This document shows, one piece after another, positions 47,741 to 59,075 of a stretch of 64,000 nucleotides of DNA. Position numbers and translations under genes: made by a program. Source of the stretch: Antedon bifida (Eukaryota > Echinodermata > Crinoidea > Comatulida > Antedonidae); assembly GCA_963402885.1 (NCBI GenBank), contig OY727096.1:10645820-10709819 (forward strand), written 5' to 3'. The notes below the pieces were generated by a model. That model saw only the letters and a program-made list of their open reading frames with translations. It was not told the DNA's origin and did no database searches. The stretch's first letter is position 1. Each line of letters starts with the position of its first letter.

Positions 47741-47905
47741 AAACACAGTAGGCAAAGAACATTAATTCTAAACCGCCCGGTGATATACTGAAATTTAATT
47801 AATTAATTTGAAACGATAAAGATGAGGAAATCTGTGAGAATGAGAAAAAGTCGCCCCATGTCATGGTATTGTTCAAACTCGATTGGATAGCGACTCTTTA
47901 ACACT
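47741..47905 (-). repeat. partial array unit in minus orientation, tRNA-like part deleted
   Basis: AACCGCCCGGTGATATACTG, the ATTAATTAATT stretch and AAAAAGTCGCCCC match the minus-strand array, then jump directly to CATGGTATTGTTCAAACTCG, so the tRNA-like segment is missing. The PLE is thus flanked by array sequence in opposite orientations. Confidence 0.8.
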
Positions 47906-48257
47906 TTCGACCATGAAGTGTTAACCTTAAAGTGTGCATGCATGTCTGACAGTATATTGGAAACATCATGTCAAGATATGTTTAATTCGTCAATATATTT
48001 ATGTATTATACATTAGGGATCTTTGCTTTTTTTATAATCTGTCAAAAGTTTATGACATTATGACACTTTGACGATCTGTTTGATGAAAAGATCAGGTTTA
48101 ACGGCGTGCATGATGAATGTTCGATCGCTGACGAAAACAAGCAATTACACATACAGTGATAATATACGTTGCGAGAGTTTCCGAGGATTAAGAATTATTA
48201 GCGACGTTAAACTTTAGTAGATATACATATAAATAATAAGATTTTTTTTATTTGTAG
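47906..48257. other. no recognisable feature
   Basis: No coding block or repeat seen. Confidence 0.4.
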
Positions 48258-48364
48258 GTAAAACTGCTGTCGTAGAACGTATACAGAAATACTCGCTGGC
48301 TCCTCCTCCACCTCCTATTCCTCCTCCGTTCCCACCACGACTAAATCAAACAGTAATTAATTGA
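48258..48364 (+). CDS. possible terminal exon, proline-rich
   Basis: After TTTTTTTATTTGTAG the phase-1 frame reads KTAVVERIQKYSLA, then PPPPPIPPPFPP, then RLNQTVIN and a stop. Poly-Pro runs of this type bind profilin, WW or EVH1 domains. No partner exon could be linked with confidence, so this may be the end of a host gene whose 5' exons lie left of the PLE, or a chance open block. Confidence 0.3.
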
Positions 48365-49303
48365 ACCTTACTGGGTTAATGAAAACTATACCGTTGTCAG
48401 GAAAGATAGTAAACAACGAACACTATTGGAGACTAACCGAAATAAAGGCAGACTATTGTCCATGTTGAAGACTATCGAGTAGACAGACCAGGCTAAAGTT
48501 TCTTCCCATCCCTACATTCAACCGATTATCGTGTGGTGTCATGACTAAACAACCTACAGTATCGTGTCTGCAAACGACAACAGCTACATTTCTTAACCTA
48601 TGCCTCTAAAATAATTTGTCTCTATAACAAAACAAAAACATACAACCACGTTGAGAGTTCGATTAGATTAGAAGCTAATGCACATACTTTAGCTAGTTGG
48701 CAAAAGGCATAGCGCTTTTGATATTAGAGATACTGTGTCAAAAGGCCGTATACAATATCCATGGTATAGTCGTTAGAAGACGCGATACAGAAAACTGTAT
48801 ATTATCGCTAGACATGATACTGTGTGCTATTAAATATAACTTATCTTTTTATAGCCGAATACACATTGATCAAATGTCATCAGGAATAATGTAGTACCGG
48901 TTACTTTTAAGTGACCAATGCTTAGAGGAATGCTACATTTCCAATAATAGTTTTTGTTCAGTATACTTATTATTGCTGATGACGTTATTTGAAGAATTTA
49001 AGTACCTCATCAAACTACCATTGTTTTTAAAACATATCTGCGGCAACCGCTTTAAATTATTATATTAGAATTTACTTACTAAATACAATTTTAATTTAGG
49101 TAAGTATCTTATCGTAGACCCAAGTCTCTTCATTTGTAGAGTATCGTTACGCAAATAAAATACGGTAATAATATTTAAAAAATAGGCTGAAAACAGAAAT
49201 GCCATTTGCGTTTTAATCATGTGTCCGTTTACGTAATATTTCACAGAGCTCAGAAGGCGTCTCATTTTCTCTGTCTATCACTGTTAAAGTATATTGAAAC
49301 AAG

Positions 49304-49531
49304 TACGATGTGCCTAAATATGGTAGTGATATGACATCACCATGTCCATATATGGGCACATCATTTTGTTGTCACATAAAGTTTGATAGTGTAGACAGAG
49401 CTTTAGTCTTCGGTAATGAAGGTCGCCAGATCAGTGAGAACACTGCTTTATCTTTCATTAATTCACGATCTTCTGGAAATGTTTCATACAACATTTACTT
49501 TAGTTTCCATAAGCAAGAATTATATTTTGAG
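49304..49531 (+). CDS. possible internal exon, unknown protein
   Basis: 76 codons open from YDVPKYGSDMTSPCPYMG through GTSFCCHIKFDSVDRALVFG to SFHKQELYFE, closing exactly before GTGAGG. The acceptor (AAACAAG) is weak. Codon content is protein-like, with three Cys; no domain is recognised. Confidence 0.3.
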
Positions 49532-49589
49532 GTGAGGGTTAATAGCACACGAGACGTATAATATTTATTTTAATATAATACCTAAATAA

Positions 49590-50440
49590 TTTCCTGTAAT
49601 TTGATTGGACGGTTGTGGGTCACATGGCGTGCAATATTACGCACGCATGAAATGTTATATATCAACTCGGCTTTCGCCTCGTTGAAATATAACCTTTCAT
49701 CATTCACCTCATGCCATTATTTGTACCATTACACTCATAAACATTCATTATTTGAATAGTATTAATGTTTAATATTAAGTTATATAAATCTGAATGTGGA
49801 TATAGATAATATTCTCACATTACTAGAAGTAAGCAATCAGTTGATAGATTAAAATATATTTTTAACGCGTCCATGGGAATTAGCCGTTTAGTAAGGGTTT
49901 TAAGGACGAAGATAATTATTGTTTGTTTTAAATGAAATTATATAACCAGAAGAAGATTAAATTGTTAATCTATTTATGGTTTGATGATTATTTTTATAGA
50001 GCACGAGATCGAGGTTGACTAATAAATATTCTTATTCTTACGATTGGCCTATAAAAACGTTAGGCTATTCGTGATAATGGCTTTTATAACACACTTAAAT
50101 AGATTCAGGTTTATGAAGATTTTTTGTCACATGATATTAAATAATTGTTTTATTGCATTCTTACGTCATCCGGAGTGCAATGTAGTTTTATGCGAGAATA
50201 TGCCTATTGCAATTTTATTTTGCGCGTTGATTTTGTTTGATCTTGTACAGTGTGAGCAACCAACCACACACGCGACGAGATGCTAGGATGGTGATGGCTC
50301 TGATCAGATTGCATTCGTTATAAGATGAAAATGTTTTTGTTTTTACTCGGCTTCGTCAAAATATACTGTAGCCTTTCATTGTTTACCTCATAAAATGATT
50401 TGCCTCATTTCACTCGTAAACATTCATTATTTGTATAATT
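49590..50440. repeat. two related AT-rich segments with CATTCATTATTTG words
   Basis: About 49650..49800 and 50340..50450 share CTCGGCTT(T)CG, CCTTTCAT(C/T), a CCTCAT phrase and ACTC(A/G)TAAACATTCATTATTTG. This is probably a dispersed element present twice. No gene in between. Confidence 0.45.
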
Positions 50441-50529
50441 ATTAGTTATGTTATGTCATACTATGTATTTTGTATCAATATCTTAAAGGGTGGCTCCACT
50501 TTCTATTTGCATTGATGTGTGATCAAAAT

Positions 50530-50572
50530 CTTTTACAGATTACGGAAAGTTAATTTCCGTAATCTGTAAAAG
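50530..50572. repeat. perfect 19-bp palindrome
   Basis: CTTTTACAGATTACGGAAA (50530..50548), GTTAA, then its exact reverse complement (50554..50572). It would form a strong hairpin in DNA or RNA. Confidence 0.95.
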
Positions 50573-50929
50573 AAAGAATGTGAGAAAGTGAAATAAAACA
50601 TGGACGATAAACAAGAAGCGACAACGTGTTAGTGTGTATTATTCCAGTCTATATGAGTGAACACCAACGTAACTTATTTTCGTCAAGACTTTTTAAAACA
50701 CTTTGTTATGTATATACATGGAGCTTTGATACAGATTATAGTATGGCTACTGTGCACATACTGGTGACAAGAATATTGTCCATGCTCTAACGTTATCCCC
50801 TCTAAAAAAAACTCTGAAACCCCAATTAATGCACAGAATATATTTTGTAATTTACTTGTACCTCACAAAGACTTCCGGACAGTCACAGGTATATTAGTTA
50901 GATAATATTATTATCTGATGCTTTTGTAT

Positions 50930-51180
50930 CATTATGTAGAATTGTCTGTATCTTTATCTATCTTTATATGGTTTTTCTTATGCTATAAAAGATGTTTGTA
51001 TTTTATTCTACAAGATGATGATACTGAGAACATTGTGTTTTGAATTTTGCTGATGCTTTTGTTTTCTTTTGTATTGTTTGTTGTATTTTATGGTGGTTAT
51101 GGTTTATATATTTTATATGGTTATGGTTTTCTATGGTGTTATGCTGAAATAAAAGATTGTTGAATTGAATACACCCAGGT
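50930..51180 (+). mobile_element. LINE-like 3' tail
   Basis: T/G-rich non-coding run ending in GAAATAAAAGATTGTTGAAT and TGAATA, like the 3' ends of many non-LTR elements. No reverse transcriptase is attached. A weak call. Confidence 0.3.
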
Positions 51181-53252
51181 TCTACTTTTTTCGTCCAGAC
51201 TTACATTTTCCAAAGTAAGTTGATACATACAAGACTGTAACTAGCATGAAATCAATTCATTATTAGTAAATGTTGCATCGTATCTCTTACTCATGGGTGC
51301 ACTATAAAATATACTGTCTATTGTCAACTATTTAATTGATTGAATTTTAAAATCTGTTGAGATATGCTCGTTCTTGTTTGCCTTTTGCACTTAAAACATT
51401 TAAACGGTAACATAGACGTCAACTAGGCAGTGCATTAATATTCCAGTCGATAGCAAACCTACGGCTTCTACGACATCGATCCGTTTGTATATCCTGTATG
51501 GAAATTGTTTCTCCATCGTTTAGTGTGTGTTTTTTAATAAATCGTCGAAAATATCAATTTCAGGTGTTAATAATTAACAGTTTTCCAACCCTAACTTGTT
51601 CATATTATGGGTAATCATTACGGATAAATAAAGCTCCTTTTATGGCCATATTTCAACAATACAAACCCGTGTATCTGTATCTTTATATCCGAATAAAATC
51701 CGTACGTATTTTTGTTTCTAGAATTGTAACTATGTTTTGAACAATAGTTTTGGAATAAAGAGTTGGAAAATGTATATTATAACGTAAAACATAATGAAAA
51801 ATGATATGATGTACATTACAATACTCGAACATAATTATAATTTGAATTCGGGCATAGATTGCAGTTTAACTGTCAAAACATCCTAGTGCAAGTGTAACTA
51901 ATCACTGATTAGTTTATAAGCACGATATAGTTTATCCATCGTGGAATTGTCAAGTTTCCTTAGTGCTGATGAATGTATCGTCACATTGTTTCTATGAAAA
52001 ATATGAATCATCTACTAGGTCTAATGTAATCAATTACTTCAATTCAATCATTTTTTTAAACAAAAATTCCCAAAATTTTGTTGTTTTTTAAGCGGCCCAT
52101 ATAGAAAATGATTGTAAAAGAAACGAATATAGAAGTATGTTAGTCATATAAACATTGTGTGTGCCATCCTCGAATTGAATTGAATTGAACAAAGTGTTGA
52201 CTGCGATTAAAAATATTTGATATAGAGGGCGATATGTAGCCTAACACAGACTGACTGAGGAACCAATGGTACTACCTTTCAAATAGATACAGCCCGTAGG
52301 CTAATTGAAAAACCAATTCTTTTAAAATTGTTTTCATTCATGTCTGAAGCTGAATCGATGTGACAGGGTTACTAAACTTCTAAACGTATTACCACCTGCA
52401 GTTACCATACAATAGGATGTTTTTCACCTTATTAATACGGGAACACCTTACGGAAATAGGTTAACTACAAGATTCCTCGGAGGTTCAAAATTGACAAATT
52501 ATAGTTTATAAATTTAGTTTTCTTACAGAATAACTGTTCACCATTTCAAAGGGGTGCCCTCTACGGCGAATAAGTAAAGAGCTTACATATGTTATACAGT
52601 AACACTTAAATTATTATTATTTAAAAAATGTTGCTATAGGCTGTACCCAAGTGGCTAGAAAATATAATGTAACATTAAAATAGCTTATTCAACAAAAACA
52701 AAACAGATTATTTTTTTGCAGGGGAATAATATATTTTATAAGATTACTTATTTCTAAAAATTCGCCCTCTAGTGTGTATTACAGAGGGCGTTGTTACAAA
52801 TTATCTAAAGGTATACCTATAAGATGACTACGTTGGTCAGATTGGTAGTGGTGCAATACTTGTTGAAGAAATATTGATGCGTGGAAGTGGGGTGGTGAGG
52901 TAAGAACATTTTTAAATGAACATATAGAACATCTAAAACAAATTCATAAGTTTCATGAACATTATTTTATTAAAACATTAAATAATAAACTACATTATTC
53001 CATTTAGTTCTTTTTTTTTTAATTTTCTAAAATTATATTGATAGGTAATGAACATCTAGTGTAAAGAAAATTATATATACAAAAGGATAAAAAAATAATA
53101 TATATATATATATAATAATATATGTAGGCCTACTATTGATAATTAATATTACTACTACTACCGGTACTCTACTATTCAGTAGATTTATAGCTTTTTGTAA
53201 ATAAATAAAACTACAAATATAAACAACCGTATAAATATAATAGTTAACTCAC
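51181..53252. other. no recognisable feature
   Basis: AT-rich. Short GAATTGAATTGAAC run at about 52172 may be another retroelement tail. No coding block. Confidence 0.4.
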
Positions 53253-53436
53253 CAAAATAATTCCCAAGTGGTGGTTTCCATTCCCAAGATTTTGAAATAT
53301 AAATTGAAAATATTATTCCTGTATCCTGACACTGATTATCACATTTTCGACATAAAGAAAACACAAGAACAGGATGTCCAATTGGATATGTACCATACTT
53401 ATGACAGAATGGATAGAGACCTTGTATTAGTTCTAC
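53253..53436 (-). CDS. probable exon of a Cys-containing extracellular protein
   Basis: Minus strand, 184 nt, ends before GTGAGT. Reads VELIQGLYPFCHKYGTYPIG, then VLVFSLCRKCDNQCQD, then IFSIYISKSWEWKPPLGNYF. The C-x-x-C-x-x-x-C cluster followed by a strand and W-x-W recalls REJ/polycystin-type ectodomains, but I cannot assign it. The acceptor TTTTTTTGGAG is plausible. The plus-strand frame over the same DNA is a shadow. Confidence 0.45.
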
Positions 53437-53852
53437 CTCCAAAAAAAGGTTATTTGTATATAAAATGCTTAAAACAAAATAATGTTAAAGAAAACATATG
53501 TGTAATAAAATGGGGATAAGGTTTGTAAATGGATAAACGCCTGAAAATACCTACATCACTAATGCAATCATCAAAGCTAAATGGCCTGGATAAGGGCCAA
53601 CATAATTAGCATTGTCAACAGTCTATTGGAAAAGTACCCTTTCTTCAACTCTTTGATACCAAAGGTGTTGGTAGTTTGAATCAATGAATCAAATAGCCCT
53701 TACCACATCTAGAAATATGTTGTATCAATTATATTTAAGCTTGGTAAGGGGCAGGACATTTTAATTGTAAGGATGACCATTGAAAATGTACTCAAAAACC
53801 TGATGAAAAGCGTCCTCATTGCAGAATACAGTATGTTGGTTTGCGACACAAT

Positions 53853-54165
53853 CTAAACGATATTTATGCAGAACAGATTTGGAATATGTGCACCGGTCTC
53901 TTGTGTACAAACAAAATCGAAAAAACCATCTCCACCGCATTTTTTGATTGTTGAAATTCTCTTCTTTCTTATCTTTCGTTTTGTCTTCATAGCATCATGA
54001 TCTACTGGCAGAGAACATATACTACAAATGAAAACATTTCTGATTTTCAAAAGAACGTCTACAATCATCACAATACACCAAGGTAGTATGAGAATAGAAT
54101 TGATAGCTGGTACACAGCCACAGTTCACAAATAAATTTATATTCGAAAACGAAGAACAGTTGCTG
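53853..54165 (-). CDS. possible terminal exon with a membrane segment
   Basis: Opens after TTAATGTTTCAG; 104 codons to a stop. Sequence: NCSSFSNINLFVNCGCVP, a hydrophobic stretch ILILPWCIVMIVDVLL, then Cys and a basic run KTKRKIRKKR, then KKCGGDGFFDFVCTQ to the end. An overlapping alternative frame (54022..54228) starts with MANIMMLMFQQQLFFVF, which could be a signal peptide; the two cannot both be right. Unknown family. Confidence 0.3.
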
Positions 54166-54234
54166 CTGAAACATTAACATCATAATATTTGCCATGATAT
54201 AATTAAATTTCATTTTCTCGGTACTCACAGCTAA

Positions 54235-55005
54235 ATGAAATTTGATAATACCATCTTAAAACGTACAAGTTCCTTAATACTCTTCGATTGACACCGGATC
54301 TCAATAATTAGCTGATGCTCGGTTTTATACTATTGGTAATAAGGCTGCCTCCTAAGTTGATCCTCTTTACTTCCATCGTTATCGTAAATTCGTGAAACAT
54401 CGAAAACCAAACCCTTTTACAGCATGAATGTTTTCAGCAACCTGTTTAATTTAAAGTAAGGATCTCAGGTAAAGGTGAGTTACGCTAGTCAATCAAGGTC
54501 AGGTTTTAATTGTATATGTAGGTAAAACAGCAAATCATCACCTACTAAAATGTTCATATGAGATTATAAAACACATATAGCTGTAAAAATTTAAATCAGA
54601 ATTCAGAATTTAAATGTTCCCATTATACAAATAAAGGTAAATGATAAACATATCATGTGGTGAAAAAGGCGATGTCGGTATAATCTCAATTATCCGAAAT
54701 GATCTATACCTGACGTCAATCTATACATAGGCCTACACATTAATTCAGCAATTATAACGATCATTTATAGTTTTCTATTCTCACAGGAATCCTGGACATC
54801 AGCGGTTTCAAAGCGTATACTGTATATCAGCTTCAGCATTTTCACTAACATCATTATCCCGTCTTTCTGAAAAGTTAAAGTCAACATTCGTAAGTGTAAA
54901 GAAAAAATCGCATAAAGGCCAATTTACGAGACGAGCGGTAAAGGTAAGCGGTAAAGGTAAGCGGAAAACGCAAAAATAGAATCTATGTTATTTCTTATGA
55001 GCGAC
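54235..55005. other. no firm gene
   Basis: A short minus-strand block after AACTTTTCAG (about 54873) reads RRDNDVSENAEADIQYTL and a stop, exon-like but too short to trust. The rest is AT-rich with a GAGCGGTAAAGGTAAGCGGT repeat near 54933..54962. Confidence 0.3.
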
Positions 55006-55575
55006 AATTCATTCATTCATTCATTCATTGTGGAAATCGTTTCCTTTTATTGTCATTTGCATATACAGTAAAACAAAATATATACATAGAAATTGTGTTT
55101 GCTCTGAGACACAAAATACAGATATAAATAACAAAAAAAACACATTTACAATGATATAATGTCACATCACTCTCGTACGGATTCTTAACTAGCATTCAGT
55201 GCCCGAATAGCAGCTGGTTAGAAGCTGTTGCGAAACCTAGTACGAGAAGTGATGGACCGGTAACGTCTACCGCTACGTAACATCTTAAATACATTATGCA
55301 TGGGATGGCTTGAATCTAGGAATACAATGCGTTTTCTTAATTAAACACTTCGCGAAAATGAATTCAATAGTGCTCTGTTCTATTCCAATCTGAGACGTGA
55401 TGCATACTTAACAACACGTTGTAGATCAGACTTATCTTTATTTATAGCCCCGGTGAGTACACTTTCAATAACGGACTTATAGAAAAGTGTCATAATGAAA
55501 GGAAGGATTTAAGTCTACGTAAAAGTAAAGGCGTTGTTGGGCCTTTTTAGTACGCTCAGGATAGAAACAGGTTCG
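55006..55575 (-). mobile_element. 5'-truncated LINE, 3' end with (GAAT)n tail
   Basis: On the minus strand: VSILSVLKRPNNAF, then KSVIESVLTGAINKDKSDLQ, a HPMHNVFKMLRSGRRYRS stretch, RTRFRNSF and PAAIRALN before the stop, the typical C-terminus of CR1/Rex-like reverse transcriptases (usual form SFxPxAIRxLN). A 3' UTR follows, ending in a GAAT run at 55011..55030. Frames are broken in a few places. Confidence 0.75.
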
Positions 55576-55858
55576 ATTCGGTCAACCCGTACACAATCGA
55601 CGTAACAAACGGGATCTTCAGTCTCCGGTTTCCTGTCAAACACACCTTGCGTTACGTCGATTTTACATTCGGGGTTTTCAATCGCTTTCCTGCCGATTCG
55701 TGACTGGAAACCAGGCTTAAGATAGCAGATTACATTAGGATGTTTAAATAACATTATAAATGTTCATAAGTATACTTACCACCCTTGCACCATTTTGCTA
55801 AACTTTCGTTTTCAACGATATCCATTTTTTCATACTGTGAATTCGTTATCCAACCTAC

Positions 55859-55923
55859 CATGAATCTTGACTGCTTTCAATACACGAATATCTTCACCAT
55901 CATCGCTCTTTTCCAACTCTTTT
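55859..55923 (-). CDS. short exon-like block, copy of 56075..56157
   Basis: Between TATCTTTTCAG and GTAGGT, 65 nt, phase 2 to phase 1: KELEKSDDGEDIRVLKAVKI. It is homologous to the next block (AAAAGA...AAAAGAGC...GATGATATTC pattern). Acidic and helical in character; no family recognised. Confidence 0.3.
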
Positions 55924-56074
55924 CTGAAAAGATAAAAAGCTATACGATGAATTGATGTTACATTAACATGTTTAAATATATAATATATTTAGATATTTCA
56001 TAATCATAATAATCTCCCATCACTTTTCATAGCATCCACGAGAATAAACAATATGTCATAAAGATGAGGTGTAC

Positions 56075-56157
56075 CTGGCACTTTATTTCTCGCCTCTTTA
56101 ACTCTGGACACATTAAGAATATCATCGTCTTCGTGATAGCTCTTTTTGAAATCTTTT
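56075..56157 (-). CDS. short exon-like block of unknown charged protein
   Basis: Between ATCTTTCCAG and GTACAC, 83 nt, phase 2 to phase 1: KDFKKSYHEDDDILNVSRVK. A third candidate at about 56438..56493 (LTKITRLNDADKDDVKE, before GTAAGT) lies upstream, but joining it to this block makes a TGA. The blocks may be alternatives, part of a decayed gene, or linked by exons I cannot see. Confidence 0.3.
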
Positions 56158-56499
56158 CTGGAAAGATATAACAAGATGACATAACATTATATAAATGTTC
56201 ATAATATTTGTTATCAATTTGTTATCAAATATTATCATTACAGCTCTCTTTTCAATATATTATAAACAAACATTGTTCGTACCCGGATCCCCAAACGTCT
56301 ATACAATAAATAATAGTAGTGAAAAAGAAGAAAGAAAATGAAGGGTCATATAGGCCTAAACTATTTAGTTTGTTTACCCACCCATAAACATCAAGCAAGT
56401 ATCAAGCAAGTATTAGTATTGATTTACTTACCACTCCTTAACGTCATCTTTATCGGCATCATTCAATCTAGTTATCTTTGTCAACTGCAGCCTACTCTA

Positions 56500-59075
56500 T
56501 GAATAGACACAACAGCAATAGACATGTTGTGATTTTTTGGTAGCACTGTAGGCCTAATGGCCTAATAGTAGGCCTACAAGCAACTAGGCTTACCTTATCA
56601 GCCCCGCTTTCCTAATAATCACACAATATTTGTTAAGCAAGGCCAAGGGTAAAATGTATCGGTTTGGTTCCGTGTCCGTTTCTCTTGGTTTCCTGCTTCA
56701 AATAGACCGGTCCGGGCGGCGTCGAGGTCACACGTTAACATTTTTTAACATACCCCGTGTATGAAAATCAGGCTATCGGGGCGACGTATTATGTACGCCT
56801 TATAGTAATTATCAACAATACAGTATAGTCCTATCCACATCATTAAATCTGTTTAATCTCGTTTGGCTCAATGTGCGCCCTTGATACTCAAGATACTACA
56901 GTAGACAAACGCCTTTTCGCCGGGCTGGCGTGTCGAACAAACAATTTAAAAATACCGGGCTAGAGAGCATCGGAGAAACACGTTTACATTCGACCGCACA
57001 TTGCTCATAGTAAGCTTTCTCATCGGGACTGTATACTGTATACGTACAAAAAGATTTGGTAAATTAACAGAGCGTGACGGTTGGATACAGTGTCTTCCGT
57101 CATGTAAATGGGTTTAGTTTTCGAACCAGGTAACTAACTCTTCCTAGTCATTACGACAAATACTTTATTTTGCTATCAGTGCAATTTTCTTCACCTTATC
57201 CTCTTCAAGTTCCATGGGCACATGCTTCACAATGGACAGTCAGTCAAAGCGTGTAATAGGATTGGAATGATTGATAAAATAGGGTTCCACAAAATTAAAG
57301 CTGAATTGGGCACAAGGGGGAGAATAAATCATTAAACCGGGGTAACCCCTACTCTTCCGAAATATTAACTTGGTTCTTTAAAGTGCACACAAGCCAGATA
57401 TGTACACTAGATCTTTTAAGTTTTAAGACTTGTATCGATTGTATAGCTTGGTTTTTGGCGCCCCAGTCTTAACAATTTTTTCTAACCTTTTTTCAATCAT
57501 ACAGCGATGTAGGCGCGGCAAGCATGAGAACATTTTACATTGTTTTCAATTAAGGTACTTAATAATGTATTTATTGTGTAGCAGATCGAAAACATTGACA
57601 AAACTGCTGCGAACTTTTTACCGTAAATTTAGCAATTTTTTTACAGTGTAGGCATATGAAGTCGAGTTTTTAAAGTAGAAAACCCCACCTACAATTTAGA
57701 AGTCGCATCTGGATAGTTGAAATTTTAACATTATCATAATTATTGTAATTCTTTTATGAATTATACAAACATATTAAAATTGGGAATATTTTCATTACAG
57801 CTGTCTTTTCAATATATTATAACCAAACATTAAATCAGCAGCTTTAAAAACACTACGGGTCCGAAAACCCATTGTTCTTCAAATATTAACTTTGTTTAGA
57901 ACGATGCATGAGAAATAATTATAGTTAGTTTTTAACTGGGATGATGTTTCTGGTAAAGACTTTCCTTAGTGTGCCAAGCTTGTGATGATCATAGCATGGA
58001 CCTAATTATAGGTCCATGATCATAGTACCATCTCGTTGTCTGTCATTTGTAAACGATAACATAACGTTTTAATAATGTTGGAAGTTATTTTGATACGTTT
58101 TCTTCATCACCCACATTACGTATACGTAATTCACTTAAAAAATATACATCGCACTCTTGTTCGATGTTTGTAATAAACCAGCCGAATGGACAGATTCACG
58201 AAGATGTATATTTCATGTATAAATGCCATGTTAACTGTAGCTTAATGAATGAAAGATTAATCTCATGTGTGGTTGTAGCATCCCCTTTTCCAATACAGGT
58301 GCGTTCTTCGTCAGGTTCGTGTGTTTGCGGTACATATCAATGTGCGCAACCAAACGAGCCGCGCATATATATACTATAAATGTATCTTAAAACGGCACGC
58401 ATAGGGACATTTAAATCACTTGCTATATGAAATGTCGTGGATTGTCGGAGTCAAATTTAGTACTAACGTAAAAATGCTCAAGCTTTGCTCGTAATATTAA
58501 TGACAAAATCAGCGCGTGAATAGCCGTGAATCTAAACTCTTTTAGTAGTTTTATTTTTAAAATACGACTTTTTTTTGTAGTTTTGGCCTATATTTGCTGA
58601 CCTTTAACCCAAAAATAAACCAATAATGGAAATTTTATTTTTTATGCCTAATAAGGTTAATAAACACATAAAAAATCCATGCAGTATCAAATCCATTGCT
58701 TTTTTCTAGAAAAAATAACAGCGAACCTCATTTCAAGTGAAATGTCATGGTTTCTTCTAGTTTCCATGGTTGCAAGACACTTTTACAATTTACCAAATAT
58801 AAAATTATTAGTGGATTTAAATAATTTAAGATTTCTTCTTCCTAATACAATAATAAAAAGTTTGGATTGCCACATTTACCATTTTGGTCTTTTGGCACAC
58901 TTTGAATTGATTCTGGCCCACTGTGCGTGGGCTCGTTCACCTAGTTGCATTTGTGTGTCATTGTAAAATTAAAACCGCTTTAAAATTGAAATAAAAAATA
59001 TTATTACATGTAAAACACAGTGATATTTATTAGGGCGTCATCCGTTCACCCAGTAACGAGTTTTACAATAAAAAA
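56500..59075. other. no recognisable gene
   Basis: More GC-rich patches near 56690..57000 (CCGGTCCGGGCGGCGTCGAG) but no supported exon. Open frames at 57430, 58164 and 58679 show no domain, splice support or codon bias. Confidence 0.4.
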
